Positions 26,801 through 35,170 are shown, counted from the first letter of the stretch. The stretch is 64,000 nt of DNA from Methyloversatilis sp. (GCA_016791045.1 JAEUNO010000036.1:27620-91619), one strand, 5' to 3'. Notes: generated by a model from the sequence alone, not told the origin. Numbers and translations are program-made.

Positions 26801-29470
26801 CACGCCGCCTGCGACCGCCGCACGCGCACCGCGCGCCGTGCCCACGCTGCGCGGCAGCCGCGTGGTCAAGCCCTTGAGCAGCAGATCGGTATAGCCGGCG
26901 AAGGTCTTGCGGCCGAAGTCGTAAGAACACAGCGCGTCGTGCGCGGTGTCCTCGGCGAAATACATCGGCACGCCGGGCAGTCGGCCGGACGCCCAGGTGA
27001 CCGTGCCGTCGCCTTCCGGTGTGTGCGGAAAAACCAGCTTGCGACGGTTGAAGCGGAAGGCGCCGTCGTCGTCGATCAGCTCGTGGCCGCACACGGTTTC
27101 GGGCTGCACGCCGGCGACATAGATCATGTGCTGCGCATCGACCGCGCCGGCCAGCGCGTCCCAGGTGCGTCGCGCACCGCGCAGCACGCCCGCATCGGCC
27201 AGTTTCCAGCGCTCGCCCAGGCCGTCGCGCAGGCCGGCCCACAGTGCAGGATCGTCGTAACGCGGCGTCGATCCGTCGGCAGGGAAGGGCAGCAGTTCGA
27301 CCAGCCCGGGGTAGCGCCGGACGATGTCGATGATGCCGTCGCGGCTGTTCAACAGATCGAGCAGCATCAGCTTGAACTGCGTCGGGTTGCGTCCGGTCAG
27401 CCAGCGCACCGCTTCGTGCGAGCCATGATTGGGCGTGCCCAGCATCAGCAGGCGGCTGTTCGGCAGCTCGCAGACGCGCCGCCACACTTCCGCGCCCTTG
27501 CGGTCGGCGATCATGGCGCGCACCACGAGACCGCCCATCGAATGCGCCACGATGTGCAGCGCCTGCTTCTGCGCCTGCAGGTCAGGCAGCCACAGCGTGA
27601 GCTGTTCGGCCAGCTGCGCCGCCGCCACCTGCACCGAATTGCGCCAGTCATAGGCGAAGAACTCGACCCGGTGGGTCTGCGCCAGATGCATCAGCAATGG
27701 CGCGTAGAAACTGTCGACCAGACCATCGACCTCGATCTGCGCCGCATCAATGCCGATCTTTTCCAGTCCGCCGAACGCCAGCGATTTGTAGTCCAGCCAC
27801 ACGCGATCGCCATCGGCCTTCAGCGAACTGCCCATCGTGCCGGGCAGCACGACGGCCAGCGGTTTCGGCAGCCCGCCGGCGCGGCTGCGCGCAATCGCGC
27901 TGCGCCAGGCCGGTGGCGTCGGCGGCCGCTCGCTGATCGGGCGAAAGCCCGCGTCGGAGCCGTCGGCGCGGGTCAGACCCTGCAGCAGCCAGTCGACCGA
28001 GCGGGCATTGTGGAAGTAGCTGAAGTGATCGACCGCGTCGCCCTTGTCCATCTGCTGCCGGGCACCGTGTTCCGGGCGCGTGATGCCGCCGAACATCGAT
28101 CCGGTATTCACCACAAGATCGTGTTCGCCCTTGTAGAACCAGTCGGTCACGAACACCTTCAGCGCCGAAAGGATGGAGTGGCCACGTTCGATGTCGCCGG
28201 CGATCACCGTCAGATCCGACTCGGTGCGGGTCTCCGGATGGTTCAGCAGGCGCACGACGGCCGAGCCGGGCATCATCGCTTCCAGGCCGGGCAGCACGCG
28301 CGGGTCGGTGCGCTCGCGCAGCACGGCCGCCATGAAGTCGAGCGCCTCGGGTGCCAGCGGCACATGCTGCAGACCGGCGATGCGGCTGGCGTTGAGCAGC
28401 AGCGAAAACCAGCGGTCCAGCCGGCCGGAGGCGAGCGTGGTACCCATGGCCGGGCAGGCGACGCGCACGAAGCGCGTGATCCGGAACTGCTTCGCATCGA
28501 GTACTTCGGCCAGCTTCAGCAGCGCGTCCCGATCGGCGGCGTAGTCTTCCTTCAGCCGCTTTTCGCCGGCTTCGTCCAGCGGTTCGATGTTCAGCTGCTG
28601 CGCGATCGACACGTCGCCGACGAACAGCCGCTTCAGCACCTCGGCGCGCAACGGGTCGCTGCTGCGCAGTCGTTGCCCCAGACACAGCAACTCGCCGACC
28701 AGGCCACCGCGCGAGTGGCTGACCAGATGCAGCGTGGCGCCCTGCGGCATCGATTCGGCCAGTTCGAGCGCGTTCTGGATCGGACTGACGGTGAGTGTGC
28801 GGTGTTCGAAGGCATAAATGCCTTCGCCATAGATACCCGCCAGTCGCGCGCAGGCGGCGTTGCCGCGCGGGTTGTCGTCCGCCGCCAGCTTGCCGAAACT
28901 GCCGTCGAAGCTCGATGCCGTGCCATGCAGGAACACCAGCAGCGGCGTGTCGTCCGTCGCCTGGACCTGGTCGATCTTCGCGCCGAGCGCTGCGTTCTCG
29001 ATATCGCAGCGATACAGACCCGGCTCGCGCCCGAGGATTTTCCGCTCGAAGCGCGTCGCGAGCCGGCGGGCGACGAATTCCTGCGCCTTGTCCTTCAGGT
29101 CGATGCCGAAGAATTCGATCACCCGGGTCGCCAGACCGAGCGCACTGCCCAGTCCGCGGCTGCCCGGGGTGTGTGCGTTCAGGTCGCCGATGTCCCACAA
29201 CACCTCGCCATCGCTGCGCGTTTCGGCCTTCGAACCCGCCTCCTGCATCAGGTCGTCGGCGCGTATCCAGAGCTCGAAGCCGTTGTCGAGCGTGACCCGG
29301 GCAATCGCATCAGCCGGTATGACGGCCGGTTCGGCCGCTGCGGCGGCACGACTCCCGCCGGGTTGCACCGAGCCCAGCGGTGTGAACGTGACTTCCGACC
29401 CGGATGGTGTGCTGATCGGCGCACCCTTGCGCGCGCGAATGCTGAAACGCTCGTATTTCGACTGTTTCAT
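23825..29470 (-). CDS. Giant protein: two alpha/beta hydrolases plus CHAT protease
   Basis: The start is ATG 29470 with an AGGAGG about 6 bases upstream, giving 1,881 residues; the frame stays open to 29575 but without a good start. Domains in order: a lipase-like alpha/beta hydrolase (about 170-500) with nucleophile S253 in LVSHSRGGLV; a second, LCAT/PGAP1-like hydrolase (about 535-870) with S644 in IVAHSMGGLVVRAM; an unrecognised middle region (about 900-1220); a CHAT caspase-like domain (about 1235-1505) with His1356 in ILHLAGHGEHD and Cys1409 in ELVFINCCHLG; and a helical, TPR-like C-terminus with a basic linker near 1785-1805. No signal peptide or membrane span. It lies between the TIR gene (52-bp gap) and the M15 peptidase (4-bp overlap). 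It combines potential lipid and protein cleavage in one chain; the substrate and trigger are unknown. Confidence 0.85.
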   Translation of the reverse strand: MKQSKYERFSIRARKGAPISTPSGSEVTFTPLGSVQPGGSRAAAAAEPAVIPADAIARVTLDNGFELWIRADDLMQEAGSKAETRSDGEVLWDIGDLNAHTPGSRGLGSALGLATRVIEFFGIDLKDKAQEFVARRLATRFERKILGREPGLYRCDIENAALGAKIDQVQATDDTPLLVFLHGTASSFDGSFGKLAADDNPRGNAACARLAGIYGEGIYAFEHRTLTVSPIQNALELAESMPQGATLHLVSHSRGGLVGELLCLGQRLRSSDPLRAEVLKRLFVGDVSIAQQLNIEPLDEAGEKRLKEDYAADRDALLKLAEVLDAKQFRITRFVRVACPAMGTTLASGRLDRWFSLLLNASRIAGLQHVPLAPEALDFMAAVLRERTDPRVLPGLEAMMPGSAVVRLLNHPETRTESDLTVIAGDIERGHSILSALKVFVTDWFYKGEHDLVVNTGSMFGGITRPEHGARQQMDKGDAVDHFSYFHNARSVDWLLQGLTRADGSDAGFRPISERPPTPPAWRSAIARSRAGGLPKPLAVVLPGTMGSSLKADGDRVWLDYKSLAFGGLEKIGIDAAQIEVDGLVDSFYAPLLMHLAQTHRVEFFAYDWRNSVQVAAAQLAEQLTLWLPDLQAQKQALHIVAHSMGGLVVRAMIADRKGAEVWRRVCELPNSRLLMLGTPNHGSHEAVRWLTGRNPTQFKLMLLDLLNSRDGIIDIVRRYPGLVELLPFPADGSTPRYDDPALWAGLRDGLGERWKLADAGVLRGARRTWDALAGAVDAQHMIYVAGVQPETVCGHELIDDDGAFRFNRRKLVFPHTPEGDGTVTWASGRLPGVPMYFAEDTAHDALCSYDFGRKTFAGYTDLLLKGLTTRLPRSVGTARGARAAVAGGVHGTSSPVLDAIPTAAEVERLGFGPGSPQPTEAPALPGLEVQLTHGDLSYVKHPLMVGHYLGDSIVSAERALDKQLTRPGEQVGPLTQRMDLGLYPGQIGSSALFYNDTPEARPVAAIVVGLGELGTLSPGRLESTVSDALLTYCFELVQMPEGKRPIRAADMRSMGLSTVLIGSGAGGMTLRDSIEALLRAVVNTNRRLIDAGLGDRIYLSKLQLIELFQDVTINAADALDDVLASVDFGADVRWPEQTVHAGDGGRRRVSFDSDGDWWHRLEICTDPEDTRLRFVSSTNRARAEETIGLGQLSLAARFIERACTQPGRNREAARTLFDMLLPNRLKELAPENHNLLLVLDEKSAAYPWELLEDRWATNPLPPAARSGLLRALRTPEFRAQPVHGTELSALVIGHPDLEGWDKFIDLPGARDEAQHVAECLTELGYQTDACIDATHTDILESLHRRRWRILHLAGHGEHDYRVEGHHGAPTSAGDKPLSGMVIGHGVLLTPGDVEQMRYVPELVFINCCHLGKTRSQDKQAFPALAANLGVQFIRMGVKAVVAAGWAVDDDAAKTFAATFYQRMLAGDTFGESVRAARRACVQQHPQSNTFGAYQCYGDPGFRLLRAQGDGARSTARPAGPLHSHAELVSHLDNMRESVRMQSSATDGRWLQGSVDALFDRVPDASRERWLARADVRAALGFLWGEIGDYARAIEHLDAALSASKGDCPIRVVEQCANFRVRLAGRRWLDSLAGGAPDEALREALRTSIIAAIMELDLLIQRARTPERLNMMGAACKRLALVTTGQERQESLVNMATYYRDAFEMEGHSSAYPFVNSALADLFATAGDPDYTPLWARDTLLSEAERIRVACEAEYCDEPGLWLATGIANCRLLAMITEALPAPPDKPAGKRSRAPARKPAKRAPVRNDVIDERFDRVLNEYLNAFRRGASPRERASITENFDFMVALLDAGDAAPSSREDGGLKPVISALVSMRNRFRELP

Positions 29471-29522
29471 GCCCTGACCTCCTGCTGTTGTTCTTGTGTC
29501 GCGCGCTGCCGTCGCCAGGCGC

Positions 29523-30710
29523 TCAGTTCGCGGCCGCCCCGGATGATCGGGACAGGGTGACGACCGACGTTTCACCGCTGTTGTAGCGCAGCGTGCCGGT
29601 CATCGTGCTGCTGTTGGCGACGCGCAGGCTGAGGCTGCCGGTGTTGATCATCACGTTGCCGTTGGCAAAGATGTTCAGCGCGAAATTCACGTCGCGCTCG
29701 TACGCCTCGCCCGCACCTTCGAAATGGATGTCGTTCACGCCCTGGCCGTAGGTCTGGATCAGCACGGCGTTGTACACCTGCCACACCGGGTGCTGCGTGA
29801 CGTTGATGCGCGGGCTGCGCAACGTCAGGTCGTTGCCCTGTCGGGTCAGCGTCAGCGGAATGCGCTCGCCCTGTGCATCGACCATGGTCCAGTTGCCGGT
29901 CAGGTCGCGCTCGGGTTCCGGTGCGGGTGCGGCGGGGACTGGGGTAGGGGTGGGCAGGCTGGCGACCGCAACCGGCGCGACGGGTGCCGGAGCCGGGTCA
30001 TCGGCGACGAACGGCGCCGGCGCCGGGGCGGGTTCGGGCGTGGTCTCCTGCTCGCCGACGAATACCGCGACGATGAGGATGAAGGTGAAGAAAATCCCGA
30101 CTCCCCAGACCACCTTGCGCGCGGCACCGATGACGCGGCCGACCGGCTTCTTCAAGCTGTCCGGGAGCGGCAGATCGTCGTCGCCGGTGGTACTCCGGTG
30201 CGAGGTGGACTGGGTCGTGCTGTCCGTCGCCGCACTGCGCATCGGCATGCCGGGCAGCTTCTCAAGCACGCCGCACAACTCGCCGAAGTCATACTGCCAG
30301 CGTTTGTCGGTCATTTCGTGCGCATTGCGCCGGCCGAGCGCCGACAGCTCTTCCGGCAGTTCGGCTGCGTCGGGCATGACGGCACCGCCAACCAGCACGG
30401 GAATGACGCGCACGCCGCGCCGGGTCAGTGCGCGGGCAATCTCCATGCGTACCGGGTCATTCGGATTGTCGAGCCGGCGCTTGCCCTGGGCGTCGGTCAT
30501 CGACAGCCAGTGCGGACCGACCAGCACGAGCACGACATTGCACCGGTCGAGCTCGCGCTCGATGGCGTCGACGAAGTCCTCACCGGCCGCGATGCTTTCG
30601 AGGTCGCGGAAAACCTCCATGCCCGGGAACGCCTGCAGCAGATCCTCATGCAGCGTCTGTGCGTAGCCGCTGCTGTCCTTGCGTCGATACGAGATGAAAA
30701 GGCGTGCCAT
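29523..30710 (-). CDS. Membrane-anchored TIR-domain protein
   Basis: A 395-residue protein. Residues 1-150 form a TIR domain (ARLFISYRRKDS, then EVFRDLESIAAGEDF, then VVLVLVGPHW); E90 in PVRMEIARAL is in the position of the catalytic Glu of NAD-consuming TIRs. One membrane span follows at about 200-218, then a Pro/Ala-rich linker to about 270, and a beta-rich C-terminal domain of about 120 residues (DLTGNWTMVDAQGER onward). The likely topology is cytoplasmic TIR and periplasmic C-terminus. It leads the CHAT gene and may act as the sensor or trigger of the set. Whether it hydrolyses NAD is not shown by sequence alone. Confidence 0.85.
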   Translation of the reverse strand: MARLFISYRRKDSSGYAQTLHEDLLQAFPGMEVFRDLESIAAGEDFVDAIERELDRCNVVLVLVGPHWLSMTDAQGKRRLDNPNDPVRMEIARALTRRGVRVIPVLVGGAVMPDAAELPEELSALGRRNAHEMTDKRWQYDFGELCGVLEKLPGMPMRSAATDSTTQSTSHRSTTGDDDLPLPDSLKKPVGRVIGAARKVVWGVGIFFTFILIVAVFVGEQETTPEPAPAPAPFVADDPAPAPVAPVAVASLPTPTPVPAAPAPEPERDLTGNWTMVDAQGERIPLTLTRQGNDLTLRSPRINVTQHPVWQVYNAVLIQTYGQGVNDIHFEGAGEAYERDVNFALNIFANGNVMINTGSLSLRVANSSTMTGTLRYNSGETSVVTLSRSSGAAAN

Positions 30711-30721
30711 GCGTTATGGCC

Positions 30722-30850
30722 TCAGTGCGCGATGCAGGGGATGAAGGCCATGCGGCACACCCTCACGGTGTCAGCATCCGCGCAACTGCCTGGCGCCGTG
30801 CCATTGACGGAACGGTACTTGATGCCGATGCGCGAGGCGACGCTGCTCAT
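30722..30850 (-). CDS. Candidate 42-residue small protein at the head of the TIR/CHAT genes
   Basis: An ATG at 30850 with GGAG six bases upstream opens a 42-codon frame ending 11 bases before the TIR start. Third codon positions are about 88% G or C, like the real genes around it, which supports coding. The peptide starts MSSVASRIGIKYRSVN and ends CRMAFIPCIAH, with three cysteines and no membrane span. I do not recognise it. It could be a small regulator, a leader peptide or a protease substrate; those are guesses. Confidence 0.5.
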   Translation of the reverse strand: MSSVASRIGIKYRSVNGTAPGSCADADTVRVCRMAFIPCIAH

Positions 30851-30919
30851 GGTGTGCTCCACGGGACCTGCGCGGCATCACGGACGTCCGTGCAGGGTCG
30901 GTTTTCGGGCGACGTCGGC

Positions 30920-30948
30920 AGTCTAGGCGCTTGCAATCGCCTTGAAAA
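30920..30948 (-). promoter_or_regulatory. Possible sigma-70 promoter for the TIR/CHAT genes
   Basis: On the minus strand, TTTTCA (30943-30948) and TAGACT (30920-30925) are separated by exactly 17 bases, about 70 bases before the 42-codon ORF. It is a reasonable but non-consensus pair in a 225-base region that also holds the upstream side of the divergent histone-deacetylase-like gene. Confidence 0.35.
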
Positions 30949-31075
30949 CCCGGAAACCGGATGCCCAGCGTGTCGTAGGTCATGAGGACGATGCTTGCCG
31001 CTATCATCCGGCCTGTTTACATACATCTTCGCGCCGGATGTGGCCTGGAACGGGCTGCCCGCCGCTCCGTGCTGC

Positions 31076-32002
31076 ATGGACTGCATACTGCTGACCCACG
31101 CCGATTGTCTCGGTCACCAACCCGGCGAGCGTCACCCGGAAGCACCGGCGCGGCTGACGGCAGTGCTCGATGGCATCGCCGCAGCCGGTCTGTTGCGCAC
31201 CTGGCAGCGCATCGATGCGCCCAGGGTCACCCGCGAGCAGCTCGAACGTGTGCATCACCCGGCGTATCTGGATGAGGTGGAGAGCGTCGCGCCCGCGTCC
31301 GGCCTGCACAAACTCGATCCGGATACCGTCATGTCGCCCGGTTCGCTCGCGGCCGCGTCGCGCGCAGCCGGCGCCGTGGTGCATGCGGTTGATCTCGTGA
31401 TGAGTGGCCGCACGCGCAGCGTGTTCTGCGCCACGCGCCCGCCCGGACATCACGCCCGCGCCGGCGATGCGATGGGTTTCTGCCTCTACGGGAACGTGGC
31501 GGTCGGCATGGCGCATGCGCTGGCGGCACATGGGATCGAGCGCGTCGCGGTGGCCGATTTCGACGTCCATCGCGGCAACGGCACCGAAAGCATGTTCCGG
31601 CGCGAGCCGCGCGTGCTGATGGCCGACAGCTTCCAGCATCCGTATTACCCGCAGGGCAACTTTCCGGAACGGCCCGGTTATCTGCCCATGCGTCTGGCGG
31701 CAGGTGACGGCAGCGACGCTTTTCGCCGACACTGGACACAGACCGCGCTGCCTGCGCTGCGCGCCTTCAGGCCGCAGATCGTGTTCATTTCGGCCGGTTT
31801 CGACGCCCACCGCGACGATCCGCTGGCCAACCTCCAGCTCGAAGCGGCCGATTACCGCTGGCTCACGCACGAGTTGCGCGACATCGCCGAAGCGTCGGGC
31901 AAGGGCCGCATCATTTCGACGCTGGAAGGCGGCTACGGTCTGGGCAATATCGGCGCCGCCGTGGCGGCGCACCTGATGGCGCTTGGTGATTGCAGCCGCT
32001 GA
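31076..32002 (+). CDS. Histone-deacetylase-family zinc hydrolase
   Basis: A 308-residue arginase/deacetylase-fold enzyme from ATG 31076. It shows RPPGHHARAGDAMGFC (tandem active-site His), VAVADFDVHRGNGTE (zinc ligands Asp and His), the segment ISAGFDAHRDDPL and a C-terminal LEGGYGLGNIG. Bacterial members act on acetylated small molecules such as polyamines, or on proteins; the substrate here cannot be told. The frame is open upstream to 30995, but the family start aligns with 31076. It is divergent from the TIR/CHAT set. Confidence 0.9.
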   Translation: MDCILLTHADCLGHQPGERHPEAPARLTAVLDGIAAAGLLRTWQRIDAPRVTREQLERVHHPAYLDEVESVAPASGLHKLDPDTVMSPGSLAAASRAAGAVVHAVDLVMSGRTRSVFCATRPPGHHARAGDAMGFCLYGNVAVGMAHALAAHGIERVAVADFDVHRGNGTESMFRREPRVLMADSFQHPYYPQGNFPERPGYLPMRLAAGDGSDAFRRHWTQTALPALRAFRPQIVFISAGFDAHRDDPLANLQLEAADYRWLTHELRDIAEASGKGRIISTLEGGYGLGNIGAAVAAHLMALGDCSR

Positions 32003-32042
32003 GCCGCTACACTGGCCGTTGCAACGGAGATGGACTGACGGC

Positions 32043-32504
32043 ATGAATATCGAATGGTGGCACTGGCTGGTCGCGGGTCTGGCGCTGATCCTGTTCGAAC
32101 TGGCAGTGCCCGGCATGGTGCTGGTGTGGTTCGGCGTGGCCGCCGTGGCGATCGGCCTGCTGGTGGCCGCCGTGCCGGCGCTCTCGCTGACCGTGCTGCT
32201 CGGAGTGTGGACGGCACTGTCCTGCATGCTGGTGTTTGTCTGGTTCAGGGTGTTCCGCACCGATCAGCACAAGACGCACGCCGGCATGTCGGATGGCGAG
32301 CAGATCGGCGAGGTCGGTCTGCTGGTCGGCGAGGTGACGCCTTATGGTCGCGGCAAGGTGCGCTTCCAGAAGCCGCTGCTCGGCAGCGACGTGTGGGAGT
32401 GCATCGCCGACGACACCATCGCGGCCGGTGAACGGGTGAAGGTGCTGTCGGTGGAAGGGTCGCTGCTCAAGGTGGGGCTGATCAACAAGGGAGTTTCTGC
32501 ATGA
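32043..32504 (+). CDS. NfeD-family membrane protein
   Basis: A 153-residue protein with an N-terminal membrane region of two to three spans (WWHWLVAGLALILFELAVPG and following) and a C-terminal OB-fold domain (GLLVGEVTPYGRGKVRFQ). NfeD-like proteins are nearly always next to SPFH/stomatin genes and are thought to work with them in membrane microdomain or protein quality control. The next gene overlaps by 4 bases and is exactly such an SPFH gene. Confidence 0.9.
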   Translation: MNIEWWHWLVAGLALILFELAVPGMVLVWFGVAAVAIGLLVAAVPALSLTVLLGVWTALSCMLVFVWFRVFRTDQHKTHAGMSDGEQIGEVGLLVGEVTPYGRGKVRFQKPLLGSDVWECIADDTIAAGERVKVLSVEGSLLKVGLINKGVSA

Positions 32505-33361
32505 GTTCGGGCATCGTCGTCGCCATCGCGATACTGGTTTTTGCTTTCGTCACGCTGGCCAAGGGGCTGCGCATCGTGCCGCAGGGCGAGGAGTGGATCG
32601 TGCAGCGGCTCGGCAAGTACCAGAGCACGCTGTTGCCGGGGCTGAACATCATCATTCCCTACCTCGATGACGTGGCCTACAAGGTGATCACGAAGGACAT
32701 CATCCTCGATGTGCAGGAACAGGAGGTGATCACGCGCGACAACGCGGTGATCCGCACCAATGCCGTCGCGTTCATCAAGGTGACCGACCCGGTCAAGGCG
32801 GTCTATGGCGTGACCGACTTTTCAGAAGCCATCCGCAACCTGATCATGACCACGCTGCGCTCCATCGTCGGCGAAATGGATCTCGACCAGGCGCTGTCGA
32901 GCCGCGACAAGATCAAGATCCGGTTGCGCGAAAGCATCGCCGACGAGGCGATCGACTGGGGTCTGACCGTGAAATCGGTGGAGATCCAGGACATCAATCC
33001 GTCGGATTCGATGCAGCGCGCGATGGAACAGCAGGCCAGTGCGGAGCGCGAACGCAAGGCCATGGTGACCCGCTCGGAAGGGCAGAAGCAGTCGATGATC
33101 CTGGAAGCCGAAGCGCGCCTTGAATCGGCCAAGCGGGATGCCGCGGCGCAGGTCACGCTGGCCGAGGCCAGTGCCGAATCGATCCGTCGCGTCACCGTGT
33201 CGCTCGGCGAACAGCAACTGCCGATGATGTATCTGCTGGGCGAAAAATACGTGGCCGCGCTTGGCAAGCTGGGCGAGTCGCCGAATGCCAAGATCGTCGT
33301 GCTGCCGGCCGACCTGCAGGATGCGGTGGCCGGCATCTTTGCGCGGGCACAGGGCAAATAG
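32501..33361 (+). CDS. SPFH/band-7 protein, QmcA-like
   Basis: A 286-residue stomatin-type protein with an N-terminal membrane anchor (VVAIAILVFAFVTLAKG), a band-7 domain (RIVPQGEEWIVQRLGKY through about residue 190) and a C-terminal coiled coil rich in Ala, Glu and Arg. The C-terminus ends in a short hydrophobic segment. It forms oligomeric scaffolds at the membrane, in partnership with the NfeD protein just upstream. Confidence 0.92.
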   Translation: MSSGIVVAIAILVFAFVTLAKGLRIVPQGEEWIVQRLGKYQSTLLPGLNIIIPYLDDVAYKVITKDIILDVQEQEVITRDNAVIRTNAVAFIKVTDPVKAVYGVTDFSEAIRNLIMTTLRSIVGEMDLDQALSSRDKIKIRLRESIADEAIDWGLTVKSVEIQDINPSDSMQRAMEQQASAERERKAMVTRSEGQKQSMILEAEARLESAKRDAAAQVTLAEASAESIRRVTVSLGEQQLPMMYLLGEKYVAALGKLGESPNAKIVVLPADLQDAVAGIFARAQGK

Positions 33362-33507
33362 CCTTCGACGCGACGGACACAGGGCGAACGGATCGGGCAC
33401 ATCGGGTCGCCCGGGCGTTCGAAACAACGTTTCTGAGCGCTGCCCGGGCATGCAGCGTTTGACTGATCCGCATTGATCGACGGTTCAGCTTTCCGGAAGG
33501 CTTCACC

Positions 33508-35154
33508 ATGTCGGACATCGAACGCGAATCCATGGACTTCGACCTGCTGGTCGTCGGCGCAGGTCCGGCCGGGCTGGCGGCGGCGATACGGGCGAAGCAG
33601 AGGGCCAGCGCGGCGGGCCAGGAGCTGTCGGTCTGCGTCATCGACAAGGCGGCCGAAGTCGGCGCGCACATCCTGTCCGGCGCGGTCATGGACCCGCGCG
33701 CGCTGACCGAACTGCTGCCCGACTGGCAGGCGCTGGGCGCGCCGCTGCACACGCCGGTGACACAGGACAGGATGTACTTCCTGTCCGAAACCGGCGCGCG
33801 CGCGGTGCCCGGCGGCTTGCTGCCGCAAAGCTTCCACAACGATGGCAATTACATCGTGCGGCTGGGTCATGTCGTGAAGTGGCTGGGCGAACAGGCCGAA
33901 GCGCTGGGCGTGGACATCTTCCCCGGCTTTGCCGGCAGTGCGCTGCTGTTCGATGACGACAACCGGGTGGCCGGCGTCATCACCGGCGACATGGGCGTCG
34001 GACGGGACGGGACGCCGGGCGGCGCCTACCAGCCCGGCATGGCGTTGCGCGCGAAATACACGCTGTTCGCCGAAGGCTGCCGCGGTCATCTGGGCAAGCA
34101 GCTGGAGGCGCGCTACCACCTGCGCGACGGTGTCGATCCGCAGACTTACGGGCTGGGCATCAAGGAATTGTGGGAAGTGCCCGCAGCGCAGAGCCAGCCC
34201 GGGCTGGTCGTCCACACCGCCGGCTGGCCGCTCGACAACGACACCTACGGCGGCGGCTTCATCTACCACCTGAAGGACAATCTGGTCGCCATCGGTTACG
34301 TGGTCGGCCTCAATTACAGCAACCCGTGGCTGTCGCCGTACGAGGAATTTCAGCGCTACAAGACCCACCCGGCTATCCGCAGTCACATCGAAGGCGGCAC
34401 GCGGCTGGCGTACGGCGCGCGCGCCATCGCGGCCGGCGGCCTGCAGAGCCTGCCGAAGCTGGTGTTCCCGGGTGGCGCGCTGATCGGCGACGATGCCGGC
34501 TTCCTGAACGCGGCACGCATCAAGGGCAGCCATGCTGCGATCAAGAGCGGCATGCTGGCCGCCGATGCCGCGGTCGACGCGCTTGTGGCGGGTCGTGCGC
34601 AGGATGCGCTGGACGCCTTTCCGGCCGCATTCCGTATCAGCTGGCTGAGGGAAGAGCTGCACCAGACCCGCAACTTCAAGCCTTACATGAAGAAGGGACT
34701 GTGGCTGGGGTCCTTCCTGTTCGGCGCCGAGCAATTGCTGTTCAAGGGCAATGTGCCGTGGACGCTGCGCAACGAAGCCGACCACACCACGCTGGCGCCG
34801 GCGGCGACCCGCACACCGATCGACTACCCGAAACCCGATGGCGTGCTGACCTTCGACCGCCTGTCGTCGGTCTTCCTGTCCAGCACCCACCACGAAGAGA
34901 ACCAGCCCTGTCATCTGACGCTGAAGGACGCCGGCGTGGCCATCACCGTCAATCTGGCGGCCTACGAGTCACCCGAGCAGCGCTATTGCCCGGCCGGCGT
35001 GTATGAAATCGTGCGCGAAGCCGGCGGGCCGCGACTCCAGATCAACGCGCAGAACTGCGTCCACTGCAAGAGTTGCGACATCAAGGATCCGACACAGAAC
35101 ATCCACTGGGTGACGCCGCAGGGCGGCGAAGGACCGATCTACAACGGGATGTGA
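33508..35154 (+). CDS. Electron-transfer flavoprotein:ubiquinone oxidoreductase
   Basis: ETF-QO passes electrons from acyl-CoA and amine dehydrogenases, via ETF, to the ubiquinone pool at the inner membrane. The 548-residue protein has an N-terminal FAD-binding VVGAGPAGLAAAIRAKQ, the conserved EVGAHILSGAVMDPRAL region, and a C-terminal 4Fe-4S site starting INAQNCVHCKSCDIKDP. ATG 33508 has GGAAGG upstream. etfA/etfB are not in the window. Confidence 0.95.
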   Translation: MSDIERESMDFDLLVVGAGPAGLAAAIRAKQRASAAGQELSVCVIDKAAEVGAHILSGAVMDPRALTELLPDWQALGAPLHTPVTQDRMYFLSETGARAVPGGLLPQSFHNDGNYIVRLGHVVKWLGEQAEALGVDIFPGFAGSALLFDDDNRVAGVITGDMGVGRDGTPGGAYQPGMALRAKYTLFAEGCRGHLGKQLEARYHLRDGVDPQTYGLGIKELWEVPAAQSQPGLVVHTAGWPLDNDTYGGGFIYHLKDNLVAIGYVVGLNYSNPWLSPYEEFQRYKTHPAIRSHIEGGTRLAYGARAIAAGGLQSLPKLVFPGGALIGDDAGFLNAARIKGSHAAIKSGMLAADAAVDALVAGRAQDALDAFPAAFRISWLREELHQTRNFKPYMKKGLWLGSFLFGAEQLLFKGNVPWTLRNEADHTTLAPAATRTPIDYPKPDGVLTFDRLSSVFLSSTHHEENQPCHLTLKDAGVAITVNLAAYESPEQRYCPAGVYEIVREAGGPRLQINAQNCVHCKSCDIKDPTQNIHWVTPQGGEGPIYNGM

Positions 35155-35170
35155 GTGCGTCGAGACCGTT

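Noticed and set aside
25991-29560. A 1,189-codon plus-strand frame opposite the CHAT gene
   Set aside because: The composition is that of an antisense shadow (His/Arg/Gln-rich) and the minus-strand protein has clear catalytic motifs.
30847-31086. A 79-codon minus-strand ORF upstream of the TIR genes
   Set aside because: It overlaps the 42-codon ORF start and the promoter-like sequence, has poor codon bias and runs into the divergent hydrolase gene.
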